Translations under genes and position numbers: made by a program | The notes under the pieces: generated by a model | What the model saw: the letters and a program-made list of their open reading frames with translations, nothing else | The model's database searches: none | What the model was told of the DNA's origin: nothing | Shown here: piece after piece, positions 24,088-32,981 of the stretch | Position numbering within the stretch: the first letter of the stretch is position 1 | Layout of the letters: each line of letters starts with the position of its first letter | NCBI RefSeq assembly: GCF_039993895.1 | Contig: NZ_CP121194.1 | Span: 1,736,001 to 1,800,000, forward strand | DNA length: 64,000 bases | From: Edaphobacter paludis | GTDB taxonomy: Bacteria; Acidobacteriota; Terriglobia; Terriglobales; Acidobacteriaceae | Direction: 5' to 3'

Positions 24088-27060
24088 TTACTGCGCGATA
24101 GCAACCATGTTTAGGACGGGAGCGAGCCAGTGGCCGGTGTGGGAGGCTGGGTTCGCTGCGACCTCTTCGGGGGTGCCGGTGGCGACGATCTGGCCGCCTC
24201 CATTGCCGCCTTCGGGACCCATGTCGATGACCCAGTCGGCGGATTTGATGACGTCGAGATTGTGTTCGATGACGAGGAGCGAGCCTCCGCCTTCGATGAG
24301 CTTGTGGAAGGCGGCGAGCAGCTTGGCTACGTCGTCGAAGTGGAGTCCGGTCGTGGGCTCGTCGAGAATGTAGAGGGTGCGGCTGCGGGCTTTGGCGGCG
24401 GCATCGTTGGTGGAGCGACCAGTGATGCTGCGAGCGGTGGCGAGGTGCGAGGCGAGCTTGACGCGCTGGGCTTCGCCGCCGGAGAGCGTGGTGGCGGACT
24501 GGCCGAGGCGGACGTAGCCGAGGCCGACCTCGTCGAGGACGTAGAGCTTGTCGACGATCTTGGGATGTCCGGCGAAGTAGACGAGGGCCTCTTTGACGGT
24601 CATGTTGAGGACGTCGTGGATGTTCTTATTCTTGTACTTGATCTCGAGGGTGGAAGATTTGTAACGGGTGCCGTTGCATTCTTCGCAGGGAAGTTCGATG
24701 TCGGCGAGGAACTGCATCTCGACCGTGACGGTGCCATCACCTTCGCAGACGTCGCAGCGTCCGCCGGGGACGTTGAAGGAGAAGTGGCCGGGGCCGAGGC
24801 CCTTGCGCTTGGCGTCGGGTTGGGCGGCGAAGAGGGCGCGGATGTCGTCGAAGGCTTTGATGTAGGTGACGGGGTTGGAGCGCGGGGTGCGGCCAATGGG
24901 CGACTGGTCGACAAGGATGACGTCGTTAAGGTGCTGGGTACCGGAGAGTTCGCGGAAGAGATGTGCGGGGTCGCCGCCGTCCGTCTGGCCGAGCGCCTGC
25001 ATGAGAGCACGGTAGAGGACTTGATGGACGATGGTGGACTTGCCGCTGCCGCTGACGCCGGTGACGACGCAGAGGAGGTTGAGCGGGATGTCGAGGTCAA
25101 CGCCCCGGAGGTTGTGGATGCGGGCTCCGGTGAGCTTGAGGTGCTCGCGGCCCGGCTCGCGGCGGGCGCGGGGGATGGGGATCGTGGCGCGGCCGGAGAG
25201 GTATTTGCCGGTGATGGAGTTGGGATTGGCGGTGACTTCGGCGACGGTTCCGGAGGCGAGGAGATGGCCGCCGAGCTCGCCTGCGCCGGGGCCGAGGTCG
25301 AGGAGATGATCGGCGGCGCGGATGACATCGGGGTCGTGCTCGACGACGAGAATGGTGTTGCCAAGGTCGCGCAGGTCTTTCATGATGCGGATGAGCTTGG
25401 CGGTGTCGCGGGTGTGCAGGCCGATGCTTGGCTCATCCAGAACATAGAGTGCGCCCACCAGGCGCGAGCCTAATGATGTGGCCAACTGGATGCGTTGCGA
25501 TTCGCCACCGGAGAGCGTGGAGCTGAGGCGGTCGAGGGTGAGGTAATCGAGGCCTACCTGATGCAGGAAGTGGATGCGCTGGCGCACCTCTTCGAGGATC
25601 TTTCCGGCGATCTCGGTTTGTGACGGTGACAGTTGCAAATTGTCGAAGAACTGTTGCGCGTCGATGATGGTGAGGGCGGAGGTCTCACAGATGTTGCGGT
25701 CGTTGATGAGGACGGCGCGAGCTTCGGCGCGGAGGCGCTGGCCACGGCAGTCGGGGCAGAGAGCGTAGCCGCGGTATTTAGAGAGGAAGACGCGGACGTG
25801 CAGCTTGTATTTTTTGCGCTCCAGCGCGGCGAAGAAGCCTCGGACGCCGGGGAAGCTGCCGCTGCCGTCTTCGATGAAGCGCTGCTGGTCGGGAGTGAGA
25901 TCGTACCAGGGAGTGTCGGTGGGGATCTTTGCGGCTTTGGCGGCGCGGATCATCTCGCCGTGGTGGGGACGGTATTTGGTGGTCGTCCAAGGGGCGATGG
26001 CGCCTTGATTGAGCGTCTTCGACTTGTCAGGGATGATGAGGTTGGGATCGAAGTCGATGGTGTTGCCGAAGCCCTGGCAGCGCGGGCAGGCTCCGTAGGG
26101 ATTGTTGAAGGAGAAAAGGCGCGGCTCGGGCTCGCGATAGGCGCGGTGGCAGGTGCTGCACTCGAAGGCTGCGGAGAAACGAAGGTGTTGTGGCTCAGCT
26201 TCGTCTTCACGAGGGACGGTGTGGAATTGGATCTCGCCGGACTCGCGGTAGCCGGTCTCGATGGCGTCGACGATGCGGGCGCGGGAGTCGGGGCTGATGG
26301 CGAGACGGTCGACGAGGACGAAGATGGGTTGGGCGAAGTCGAGCTCAAGGAGAGATTCGGGGGTGGAGAACTCCACTATTTTTCCGGATTGGTAGAGGCG
26401 GTTGTAGCCTCGGCGGCGAAGTTCGGTGAGGCGCTCTTTGAGGGCATCGGTGATGTCGATGGCTTTAGGCGCGGCGGCGGCTTTGGTGGATTTTTTTGCG
26501 ACGGCCTTTTTGGGCTTGGGGGCTTCTGCTTCCGGCTCGGCGGAGGGTTGCTGCATGGGCTCGAGTTTGATCTCGGCGCGGAGGATAGGGAAGAGGGCGT
26601 AGGTGCGGGTTCCTTCGGGCAGGGCTAGGATGGAGGCGACGATTTCGTCTACAGTGTCGTGGCGAACGATGCCGCCGCAGTGCAGGCAGGTGACGGTGCC
26701 ACAGCGGGCGTAGAGGAGGCGGAGGTAGTCGTAGATCTCGGTTGCGGTGGCGACGGTGGAGCGGGGATTGCGTGTCTGATTTTTTTGCTTGATGGCGATG
26801 GCGGGGGCGAGGCCGTCCATGTGATCTACGTCGGGCTTTTCGATGCGCTCGAGGAACTGGCGGGCGTAGGCGGAGAGGGATTCGACGTAGCGGCGCTGGC
26901 CCTCGGCGTAGACGGTGTCGAAGGCGAGCGAGGATTTGCCCGAGCCCGAGACGCCGCTGACGACGGTGAGGGCGTTGTGGGGAATGTCGACGTCGATGCC
27001 CTTGAGGTTGTGGGTGCGGGCTCCGCGGATGGTGATCTGATCGGGTTTTTGCTCGCTCAT
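24088..27060 (-). CDS. uvrA: Excinuclease ABC subunit A
   Basis: 990 residues from the ATG at 27060 (a second ATG at 27084 would add eight residues). Damage-sensing ATPase of nucleotide excision repair. Two ABC modules: Walker [16 protein letters not shown] near 38 and [14 protein letters not shown] near 668; signature [12 protein letters not shown] and [12 protein letters not shown]; Walker [14 protein letters not shown] and [13 protein letters not shown]. Zinc modules CLHCGG/CSTCH..CPRC and CDVCEG..CEECNG are intact. Two low-complexity inserts are unusual: a Lys/Ala/Pro stretch around residues 190-215 in the UvrB-binding region and about 15 residues ([17 protein letters not shown]) between the second signature and Walker B. 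Confidence 0.96.
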   Translation of the reverse strand: MSEQKPDQITIRGARTHNLKGIDVDIPHNALTVVSGVSGSGKSSLAFDTVYAEGQRRYVESLSAYARQFLERIEKPDVDHMDGLAPAIAIKQKNQTRNPRSTVATATEIYDYLRLLYARCGTVTCLHCGGIVRHDTVDEIVASILALPEGTRTYALFPILRAEIKLEPMQQPSAEPEAEAPKPKKAVAKKSTKAAAAPKAIDITDALKERLTELRRRGYNRLYQSGKIVEFSTPESLLELDFAQPIFVLVDRLAISPDSRARIVDAIETGYRESGEIQFHTVPREDEAEPQHLRFSAAFECSTCHRAYREPEPRLFSFNNPYGACPRCQGFGNTIDFDPNLIIPDKSKTLNQGAIAPWTTTKYRPHHGEMIRAAKAAKIPTDTPWYDLTPDQQRFIEDGSGSFPGVRGFFAALERKKYKLHVRVFLSKYRGYALCPDCRGQRLRAEARAVLINDRNICETSALTIIDAQQFFDNLQLSPSQTEIAGKILEEVRQRIHFLHQVGLDYLTLDRLSSTLSGGESQRIQLATSLGSRLVGALYVLDEPSIGLHTRDTAKLIRIMKDLRDLGNTILVVEHDPDVIRAADHLLDLGPGAGELGGHLLASGTVAEVTANPNSITGKYLSGRATIPIPRARREPGREHLKLTGARIHNLRGVDLDIPLNLLCVVTGVSGSGKSTIVHQVLYRALMQALGQTDGGDPAHLFRELSGTQHLNDVILVDQSPIGRTPRSNPVTYIKAFDDIRALFAAQPDAKRKGLGPGHFSFNVPGGRCDVCEGDGTVTVEMQFLADIELPCEECNGTRYKSSTLEIKYKNKNIHDVLNMTVKEALVYFAGHPKIVDKLYVLDEVGLGYVRLGQSATTLSGGEAQRVKLASHLATARSITGRSTNDAAAKARSRTLYILDEPTTGLHFDDVAKLLAAFHKLIEGGGSLLVIEHNLDVIKSADWVIDMGPEGGNGGGQIVATGTPEEVAANPASHTGHWLAPVLNMVAIAQ

Positions 27061-27402
27061 GGCCAAACTTCTATTTTCAGGCATTACGGGCTTGAGCGCT
27101 AATTAATGAACGGCGATGTGGACGTTCGAAGGCTGGATGATCTAAGACGGAAGGTAATTTCGCTTTCCGTAGGACGACTTCCGGGTACCAATCCGAACGC
27201 GTTGCCACTCTTGATGCCTGCTTGGTAGACTTCATGGCCTCCGAAGTTGGAGGCAGCACGGGCGGCAAACCGCGAGCAGATCGCCCCCGAAGAGAAGTAG
27301 CAGACCCCTGGCAGTCTATCCGGTTTTAAAAGGACCGATCGCTCGTTTCCCGCTTCGATCGCAGGCAAGAGAACGTGTGGACTTACGTTCTAAGGAGGAG
27401 CT
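27061..27402. other. 342-base divergent region between uvrA and cytochrome P460
   Basis: No gene recognised. The right end has a strong ribosome binding site (AAGGAGGAG) directly before the P460 start; a uvrA promoter should lie on the left but no clear LexA-type box was seen. Confidence 0.5.
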
Positions 27403-27927
27403 ATGAGACGAATTACCTTTTTTAATCTGGTTGCAGTTGCAATGCTGGTTGGCGTTATCGCCTGCGTGGTCCCCGCATTCGGCCGGGCGGATAAGAGTTC
27501 GGATCCAGTCTACCTAAACAAAATTCCGTCTGGATACCGAGATTGGAAGCTGATCTCTGTAGCCCACGAAGAAGGCAACCTTCACAGTCTCGGCGCCGTT
27601 CTGGGCAACGATGTAGCGATCAAGGCATATCGCGAAGGAACGCTACCGTTTCCCGACGGCGCAATCATCGCCGCTTTGCACTACGGCCACGTACCGTCGG
27701 AGGAGAACAACAAGGTATTTGGCCGCGCACAATCTTTCGTTCCCGGCCCGCCCACAAACATTCAGTTCATGGTGAAGGACTCGAAGCAGTATGCGGCGAC
27801 GGACGGTTGGGGGTTCGGGAGCTTCACTCCAGATGGCAAACCTGGCAACGAAACAGCAATGAAAACCTGTGCTCCATGCCACGCGATGGCTTCTCATGAT
27901 GCTGTCTTCACGCGTTATGCACCTTAA
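27403..27927 (+). CDS. Cytochrome P460-family protein
   Basis: 174 residues. Signal peptide about 1-28 (MLVGVIACVVPAFGRA). The P460 fold is visible as VYLNKIPSGYRDWKLISVAH, then GTLPFPDGAIIAALHY and a C-terminal haem attachment motif CAPCHAMA. Cytochromes P460 carry a c-type haem with an extra protein cross-link (usually a Lys in the N-terminal half) and oxidise hydroxylamine or detoxify NO; whether the cross-linking lysine is present cannot be told by eye. Periplasmic. A canonical AAGGAGGAG lies six bases before the ATG. Single gene, ending at a hairpin (27926-27963). Confidence 0.85.
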   Translation: MRRITFFNLVAVAMLVGVIACVVPAFGRADKSSDPVYLNKIPSGYRDWKLISVAHEEGNLHSLGAVLGNDVAIKAYREGTLPFPDGAIIAALHYGHVPSEENNKVFGRAQSFVPGPPTNIQFMVKDSKQYAATDGWGFGSFTPDGKPGNETAMKTCAPCHAMASHDAVFTRYAP

Positions 27928-27963
27928 CAATCGTTTTCTGGAAAAGCAGGCTGGACGATTGTT
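27926..27963. terminator. Hairpin between convergent P460 and lspA genes
   Basis: 9-bp stem AACAATCGT/ACGATTGTT with a 20-base loop starting at the P460 stop codon; no strong T-run on either side, so the assignment as terminator is tentative. Confidence 0.45.
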
Positions 27964-27994
27964 GGCGAATGAGAGCTGGAATCGATGGGGTATG

Positions 27995-28498
27995 TCAGCT
28001 TTGTGATTGGGGGCGGAAGATTTCGATCAACAGCAGACAAGCTCCGATGACGATGCAGCTGTCGGCTACGTTGAAGTCGGGCCAGTGGTAGTGGACGATG
28101 TGGACTTCGAGGAAGTCGACCACGTGGGAGAAGCGGAGGCGGTCGTAGAGATTGCCGACGGCTCCGCCGAGGATGAGGGCGAGGGCGATGCCAGTGAGCG
28201 ACAGTTCGCGGCCTACGCGCCAGAGCATACCCAGCACGATGATGACGGCGAGGATGGAGAAGGCGACAAGGCTGTTGCGGACGACGATCGGCGAGAACGA
28301 GTCGAAGAGTGAAAACGCCGCGCCGGTGTTGAGGACGTGGGTCAGGCGGAAGACGCCGGGAATGACAGTGATGGCGTAGCCGGGATTGATGTGGTGGACG
28401 ATCCAGAGCTTGCTGCAGCGGTCGGCCACGACGACCAGTGCGGCGAGCAGGAGGAGGGGGATTCGGCTGTCCCGTTTGTTGTGCGAGATAAGGGACAT
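27995..28498 (-). CDS. lspA: Lipoprotein signal peptidase (signal peptidase II)
   Basis: 167 residues, four membrane helices. Removes the signal peptide from prolipoproteins after lipid modification. The catalytic aspartates lie in GGAVGNLYDRL and NVADSCIVIGA, and VVDFLEVHIVHYHWPDFNVAD covers the conserved block (core FNVADS). Its ATG (28498) follows the ileS stop (28499-28501) without a spare base, giving TAAATG, so translation is coupled; the ileS-lspA order is common in bacteria. Pal in this window is one likely client. Confidence 0.94.
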   Translation of the reverse strand: MSLISHNKRDSRIPLLLLAALVVVADRCSKLWIVHHINPGYAITVIPGVFRLTHVLNTGAAFSLFDSFSPIVVRNSLVAFSILAVIIVLGMLWRVGRELSLTGIALALILGGAVGNLYDRLRFSHVVDFLEVHIVHYHWPDFNVADSCIVIGACLLLIEIFRPQSQS

Positions 28499-31390
28499 TT
28501 AGGCTTGCTGCTCCGTTGTTTGGGCTGCGTAAGGAGCGTAGTCGATGGCTTCGAGTGCTTCGGCACAGCGGAGGCAGACGGTGGGGAAGCGCGGGTCGTT
28601 GCCTACGTCGGTGGTGTAGTTCCAGCAGCGTTCGCATTTGGTGCCATCAGCTGCGACGGTGGTGACGCGCGGTTGTAGATCGGCGTGCTCGATGTGGGCG
28701 AGTTCTACCTGCGAGGTGTTGAAGAGTTCCTTGAGGCTGGGCTCGTACTTCTTCAGAAGAGTGAATAGAGGTTCGCTGGCCTCGATCTGCACCTTGGCGT
28801 CGAGACCTTTGCCGACCAGCTTGTCGCGGCGGGCGGCTTCGAGCGAGATGAGCACAGTGTCTCGGGTGGCGAGCAGCTGTTCCCAGTCCTCTTCGAGGTG
28901 CTTGACGTTGCCAGGAACGATGTCGGCGATGTCGGGGAAGAGGGCGATGTGGACGCTGGTTTCGCGGCCTTCGACCTTGGGCAGAAGCTGCCAGACCTCG
29001 TCGGCGGTGAAGCTGAGGATAGGAGCGATCAGGCGGGTGAGGGCTTCGGCGATGCGCCAGAGCGCAGTCTGTGCGCTGCGGCGTGCGGGGTGGTTCGGGG
29101 CGAAGGTGTAGAGGCGGTCCTTGAGGACGTCGAGGTAGAGCGCGCTGAGGTCGGTGTTCACGTACTCGTTGAGTGCGTGATAGGCGCGGTGGAACTCGAA
29201 GTCGTCGTAGGCTGCGCGGATCTTGGTGTCCAGCTCGGCAGTGCGGGCGAGGATGTACTGGTCTAAAGGCTCCATCGCAGAGAACGCGATGGTGTTCGTC
29301 GCGGGGTCGAAGTCGTGCAGGTTGCCGAGAAGGAAGCGGAGGGTGTTGCGCAGCTTGCGGTAGTTGTCGCTGACGCGCTGCATTAAGTTTTCGCTGGCGG
29401 CTACGTCTTCGCGGAAGTCGACGGAAGCGACCCATAGACGGATGATCTCGCCGCCGAGGCGCTTGGCGATGTCGACGGGATCGACGCCGTTGCCGAGGGA
29501 CTTCGAGAAGGCACGGCCTTGTTCGTCGAGCGTCCAGCCGGAGGTGGCTACCATCTTGTAGGGGGCCCGTCCGCGCACGGCTACGGACGTAAGTAATGAC
29601 GAGTGGAACCAGCCGCGGTGCTGGTCTCCGCCTTCGGTGTAGAGGTCGGCGGGCCAGTGCAGCTCGGGTTCGATGTCGAGCACGGCGTGCCAGCTTGCGC
29701 CGGACTCGAACCAGACGTCGAGGATGTCCATCTCTTTGCGGAACTCTTCGTTGCCGCAGGCGCACTTCGTTCCCTGGGGAAGCAGCGTGGCTACGTCGTG
29801 GGTGTACCAGGCGTCGGCGCCTTCTTTGTGGAAGAGCTGGACGATGCTTTTATTTATGGCCAGATCGTTCAGCGGCGTGTGGCACTTTTCGCAGAGGAAG
29901 ACGGCGATAGGAACGCCCCAGATGCGCTGGCGGGAGATGCACCAGTCGGGCCGGGTGGCGATCATGTTGGAGATGCGCTCTTCGCCCCATGCCGGGTCCC
30001 AGACAACTTTCTTGATCTCGTCGAGGGCGCGCTGGCGGAAGGTGGTCTCACTTCCTTCGGGAGTGAACATCGGCGTCTCCATGCCGATGAACCACTGCTC
30101 GGTGGCGCGGACGATGACGGGATTGTGGCAGCGCCAGCAGTGCGGATAGGAGTGTTCGAAGCTGGTGGCGCTGAGGAGTGCTCCTTTTTCTTTGAGCAGC
30201 TCGATGATGACAGGGTTCGATTTGAAGACGGTGAGGCCTTCATAGGGTTCGCCGTTGGTGTTGCGCTGGCGTCCGGCGTTGTCTACATACTGGACTTCGG
30301 GCAGGTCGTAACGCTTGCCGGTGTAGAAGTCGTCGACGCCGTGGGCGGGCGCGGTGTGGACGGCTCCGGTGCCTTGCTCGGCGGTGACGTAGTCGGCGGT
30401 GACGCCGAGGACCTGGCGGTCGAGGAACGGATGCTGAAAGGTGACGCGGTCTAGCTTTGCTCCCTTGAAGCGGGCGATCTCGACGGCTTCGGTGAGGTTG
30501 CACGCGGTTTTGACCGCAGCGGCGAGAGCTTCGAGGACTATATAGACGGTGCCGTCAGTGTTTTCGAGGGCTACATAGTCGAGTTCGGGATTGAAGGCTA
30601 CGGCTAGCGAGGCGGGGAGGGTCCAGGGAGTAGTCGTCCAAATGATGGTTGCGACTTTTTTTCCCGCCAGTTCGGCGTCGATGGCGGCCGGATCGCTGGT
30701 GAGGGCGTAGCGGACGTAGACGCTGGGGCTAGTGTGCTGCTCGTACTCGACTTCAGCTTCGGCGAGGGCGGTGCGGTCGTGGATGCACCAGTAGACCGGC
30801 TTGAGGCCCTTGTAGACGAAGCCTTTCTCGAAGAAATCGTAGAAGGTCTCGGCGATGCTGGCCTCGTAGGGAAAGGACATCGTGAGATAGGGCTTGTCCC
30901 AGCGGCCGAAGACGCCGATGCGCTCAAACTGGGTGCGCTGAAGGTCGACGTATTTCTGCGCGTAGTCGCGGCAGGCTTTGCGGACGGCGAGGGGGTCCAT
31001 CTCCAGCTTTTTGCGGCCTAGCTGCTCGTCCACCTTGATTTCGATGGGGAGGCCATGGCAATCCCAGCCGGGGACGTAGGGGGAGTCGAAGCCGGCCATG
31101 GTCTTGGTCTTGACCACGAAGTCCTTGATGCACTTGTTGAGGGCGTGGCCGAGGTGGATGGCTCCGTTGGCGTAGGGAGGGCCATCGTGGAGGATGTACT
31201 TGGGTGAGCCGGCGCGGGCGGCGCGAATCTGGGCGTAGAGGTCCTGTTTCTGCCACTCGGCGAGGCGGATAGGCTCGTTGACGGGCAGATTAGCCTTCAT
31301 GGCGAAGCTTGTCTGCGGCAGGTTCAGGGTAGACTTCAGCGGCTTGACGGTCTGGTCGGGTGTGGACTTTAAATCAGATACTTCCGGCAT
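28499..31390 (-). CDS. ileS: Isoleucyl-tRNA synthetase
   Basis: 963 residues. Class Ia enzyme charging tRNA-Ile. HIGH motif GAIHLGHAL near residue 70, editing domain with TPAHGVDD around 350, and the adenylate loop at GRAFSKSLGN near 610, where the usual KMSKS reads AFSKS. The C-terminal zinc module is CERCWNYTTDVGNDPRFPTVCLRC (cysteines at both ends). The ATG at 31390 was chosen because AAGGGGAACGA stands upstream; the longer reading frame to 31681 continues into a region without coding character. Followed directly by lspA. Confidence 0.96.
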   Translation of the reverse strand: MPEVSDLKSTPDQTVKPLKSTLNLPQTSFAMKANLPVNEPIRLAEWQKQDLYAQIRAARAGSPKYILHDGPPYANGAIHLGHALNKCIKDFVVKTKTMAGFDSPYVPGWDCHGLPIEIKVDEQLGRKKLEMDPLAVRKACRDYAQKYVDLQRTQFERIGVFGRWDKPYLTMSFPYEASIAETFYDFFEKGFVYKGLKPVYWCIHDRTALAEAEVEYEQHTSPSVYVRYALTSDPAAIDAELAGKKVATIIWTTTPWTLPASLAVAFNPELDYVALENTDGTVYIVLEALAAAVKTACNLTEAVEIARFKGAKLDRVTFQHPFLDRQVLGVTADYVTAEQGTGAVHTAPAHGVDDFYTGKRYDLPEVQYVDNAGRQRNTNGEPYEGLTVFKSNPVIIELLKEKGALLSATSFEHSYPHCWRCHNPVIVRATEQWFIGMETPMFTPEGSETTFRQRALDEIKKVVWDPAWGEERISNMIATRPDWCISRQRIWGVPIAVFLCEKCHTPLNDLAINKSIVQLFHKEGADAWYTHDVATLLPQGTKCACGNEEFRKEMDILDVWFESGASWHAVLDIEPELHWPADLYTEGGDQHRGWFHSSLLTSVAVRGRAPYKMVATSGWTLDEQGRAFSKSLGNGVDPVDIAKRLGGEIIRLWVASVDFREDVAASENLMQRVSDNYRKLRNTLRFLLGNLHDFDPATNTIAFSAMEPLDQYILARTAELDTKIRAAYDDFEFHRAYHALNEYVNTDLSALYLDVLKDRLYTFAPNHPARRSAQTALWRIAEALTRLIAPILSFTADEVWQLLPKVEGRETSVHIALFPDIADIVPGNVKHLEEDWEQLLATRDTVLISLEAARRDKLVGKGLDAKVQIEASEPLFTLLKKYEPSLKELFNTSQVELAHIEHADLQPRVTTVAADGTKCERCWNYTTDVGNDPRFPTVCLRCAEALEAIDYAPYAAQTTEQQA

Positions 31391-31704
31391 TCGTTCCCCT
31401 TGATCGCGGTTAGACAGATTGTGCGGTTTGCGCCAAACTCTTATTGTATCCGGGTTGTATCTTGGATTGAACCAGGGCGGTGAGTGACCGATGAGATACT
31501 GACGAGACATTCGGAGGGCGAATTGCGTCCAATATAGCGAGCGCAGGCGGGTTAATCTTTGTAGAATGTTTGTGGAGCCAGATGCCGTGCGCCGTAGCAG
31601 GGTGAAACCGGCAAGAGACCGGTAACGTAGATGAAACAGTGGCGCGCGATTTTCGAGAGGGCGGACGGAGACCAGGGTCATCCGTCACCGAGGCGAAACA
31701 GCTT
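31391..31704. other. 314-base divergent leader region of ileS and tonB
   Basis: No gene. On the plus strand the tonB leader includes a hairpin ACCGG-7-CCGGT at 31607-31623 in a stretch of conserved-looking, purine-rich sequence; I could not match it to a named riboswitch with confidence. Confidence 0.5.
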
Positions 31705-32784
31705 ATGGCTAATACAGTTTTGACACCACCGCCAGAGATCGACCCAAGCAGAGAGGGTCCGACGCTCCGTCCGGCGGATGCACCCCATCTGAATGAGGAA
31801 ACTGAGGGGTCGATGTGGACCTCCCTGTTCTCGAACCTTCGGGACGCGTTCAGCACAAAAAAAGAAGCTCCGCTCGAGCTTGAGTCGAAGCCGGTCGAGA
31901 GCGACCTCATCCTTCATGAAGAGGGCACAATCGCCTCTTTGTGGAGCAGCGTGCGGGATGTGTTCTTCCCGGTGAAGCTGCCTCCACTGCAACTTGAGTC
32001 GAAGCCGATCGCTGTGGTCGACCGCATGAAGGTGAAGCGCGACCCGACATCGACGGCGATTGCGGTGGTGCTGCATGGTCTGGTAATCCTGCTGATCGCC
32101 TTTCTGCTGGCCAAGAAGATCAAGTTTGCCGCACCTGCCAAGGTTGCTGTGGTAACCGACGTTACGATTCCTCCCATGGCACCGATCAAGGCAAAAACGA
32201 TGGGTGGGGGCGGCGGCCAGCATGACACGACTCCGGTGACGAAGGGAACACCGCCTAAGTTTGCGGAACGCCAGATCGTTCCACCGAAGGCACCGCCGCT
32301 GGAGCCACCGAAAATTAACATCCAGCCCACCATTGAGGTCCAGAAGGATGTTCATATGGCCAGCAGCATTCCACAGATCGGCGTGGCCAACTCGCCGCTG
32401 GTGGGGATGTCGATGGGCAATGGTCATGGGACCGGGCTTGGATCGGGCGATGGCTCGGGGCTTGGGCCGGGATCGGGCGGCAACACTGGCGGCGGACCGC
32501 GACGGATTGGCGGCGGCGTGTCGGCCCCCGTTCTGATCTATTCGGTTGAGCCGGAGTTCTCCGAAGAGGCGCGCAAGGCTAAGGTTGCGGGAAATGTTCT
32601 AGTGAACCTCTGGGTTGATACCAATGGACTTCCCAGCCATGTGCATGTGATTCGCGGCGTCGGCATGGGACTGGATGAAAAGGCCGTCGAGGCGGTGAAG
32701 CAATATAAGTTCAAGCCGGCGATGGAGAACGGGAAGCCTGTGCTGGTGGAGTTGAACGTTGAGGTGAACTTCCAGATCTTCTAG
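31705..32784 (+). CDS. TonB-family energy transducer
   Basis: 359 residues from the ATG at 31705 (SD GAGGCG). A cytoplasmic N-terminal part of about 110 residues is followed by one membrane helix (about 117-135, VVLHGLVILLIAFLLA), a periplasmic Pro/Lys and Gly-rich spacer (GLGSGDGSGLGPGSGG near 250) and a C-terminal TonB domain (about 280-359) with VLIYSVEPEFSEEARKAKV and VKQYKFKPAMENGKPV, the YKFxPA signature. An N-terminal repeat is visible: LESKPVESDLILHEE and LESKPIAVVD are near-copies separated by a similar FSNLRDAF/WSSVRDVF segment, so a duplication shaped this part. It energises outer-membrane receptors such as the one at 16103-19606. Followed by a terminator. Confidence 0.9.
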   Translation: MANTVLTPPPEIDPSREGPTLRPADAPHLNEETEGSMWTSLFSNLRDAFSTKKEAPLELESKPVESDLILHEEGTIASLWSSVRDVFFPVKLPPLQLESKPIAVVDRMKVKRDPTSTAIAVVLHGLVILLIAFLLAKKIKFAAPAKVAVVTDVTIPPMAPIKAKTMGGGGGQHDTTPVTKGTPPKFAERQIVPPKAPPLEPPKINIQPTIEVQKDVHMASSIPQIGVANSPLVGMSMGNGHGTGLGSGDGSGLGPGSGGNTGGGPRRIGGGVSAPVLIYSVEPEFSEEARKAKVAGNVLVNLWVDTNGLPSHVHVIRGVGMGLDEKAVEAVKQYKFKPAMENGKPVLVELNVEVNFQIF

Positions 32785-32819
32785 GCTGGTGTGAATCTAA
32801 GGGTGGTACTTGTTTCAAC

Positions 32820-32845
32820 CAGGCTCAGCGTCTTCGCTGGGCCTG
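32820..32845 (+). terminator. Intrinsic terminator of the TonB gene
   Basis: Stem CAGGCTCAGCG/CGCTGGGCCTG (11 pairs, one G-T) with a TCTT loop, followed by TTCCTTTGCTGTTTC. It begins 36 bases behind the stop codon. Confidence 0.8.
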
Positions 32846-32981
32846 TTCCTTTGCTGTTTCTTCGGAAAAAGGAAATCAAACTCTAATCAATGGACATTCT
32901 GCTCTAATATGCGCAACTGACGAAGCAGGTTAGGGGTTTGAGTGAATGACGGACTGACGTTGCTGTCCGAGGAGAGCGGAG

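Noticed and set aside
24130-25473. Long plus-strand open frames antisense to uvrA (for example 447 codons)
   Set aside because: They mirror the GC-rich third positions of uvrA, have Gly/Val/Asp-biased composition and no domain. The true gene with full motifs lies on the other strand.
27077-27368. Minus-strand frames of 63-89 codons upstream of cytochrome P460
   Set aside because: No ribosome binding site, no recognisable domain and they overlap the likely promoter region of two divergent genes.
31440-31560. T-box leader for ileS
   Set aside because: No T-box consensus or specifier loop was found in the leader on the minus strand.
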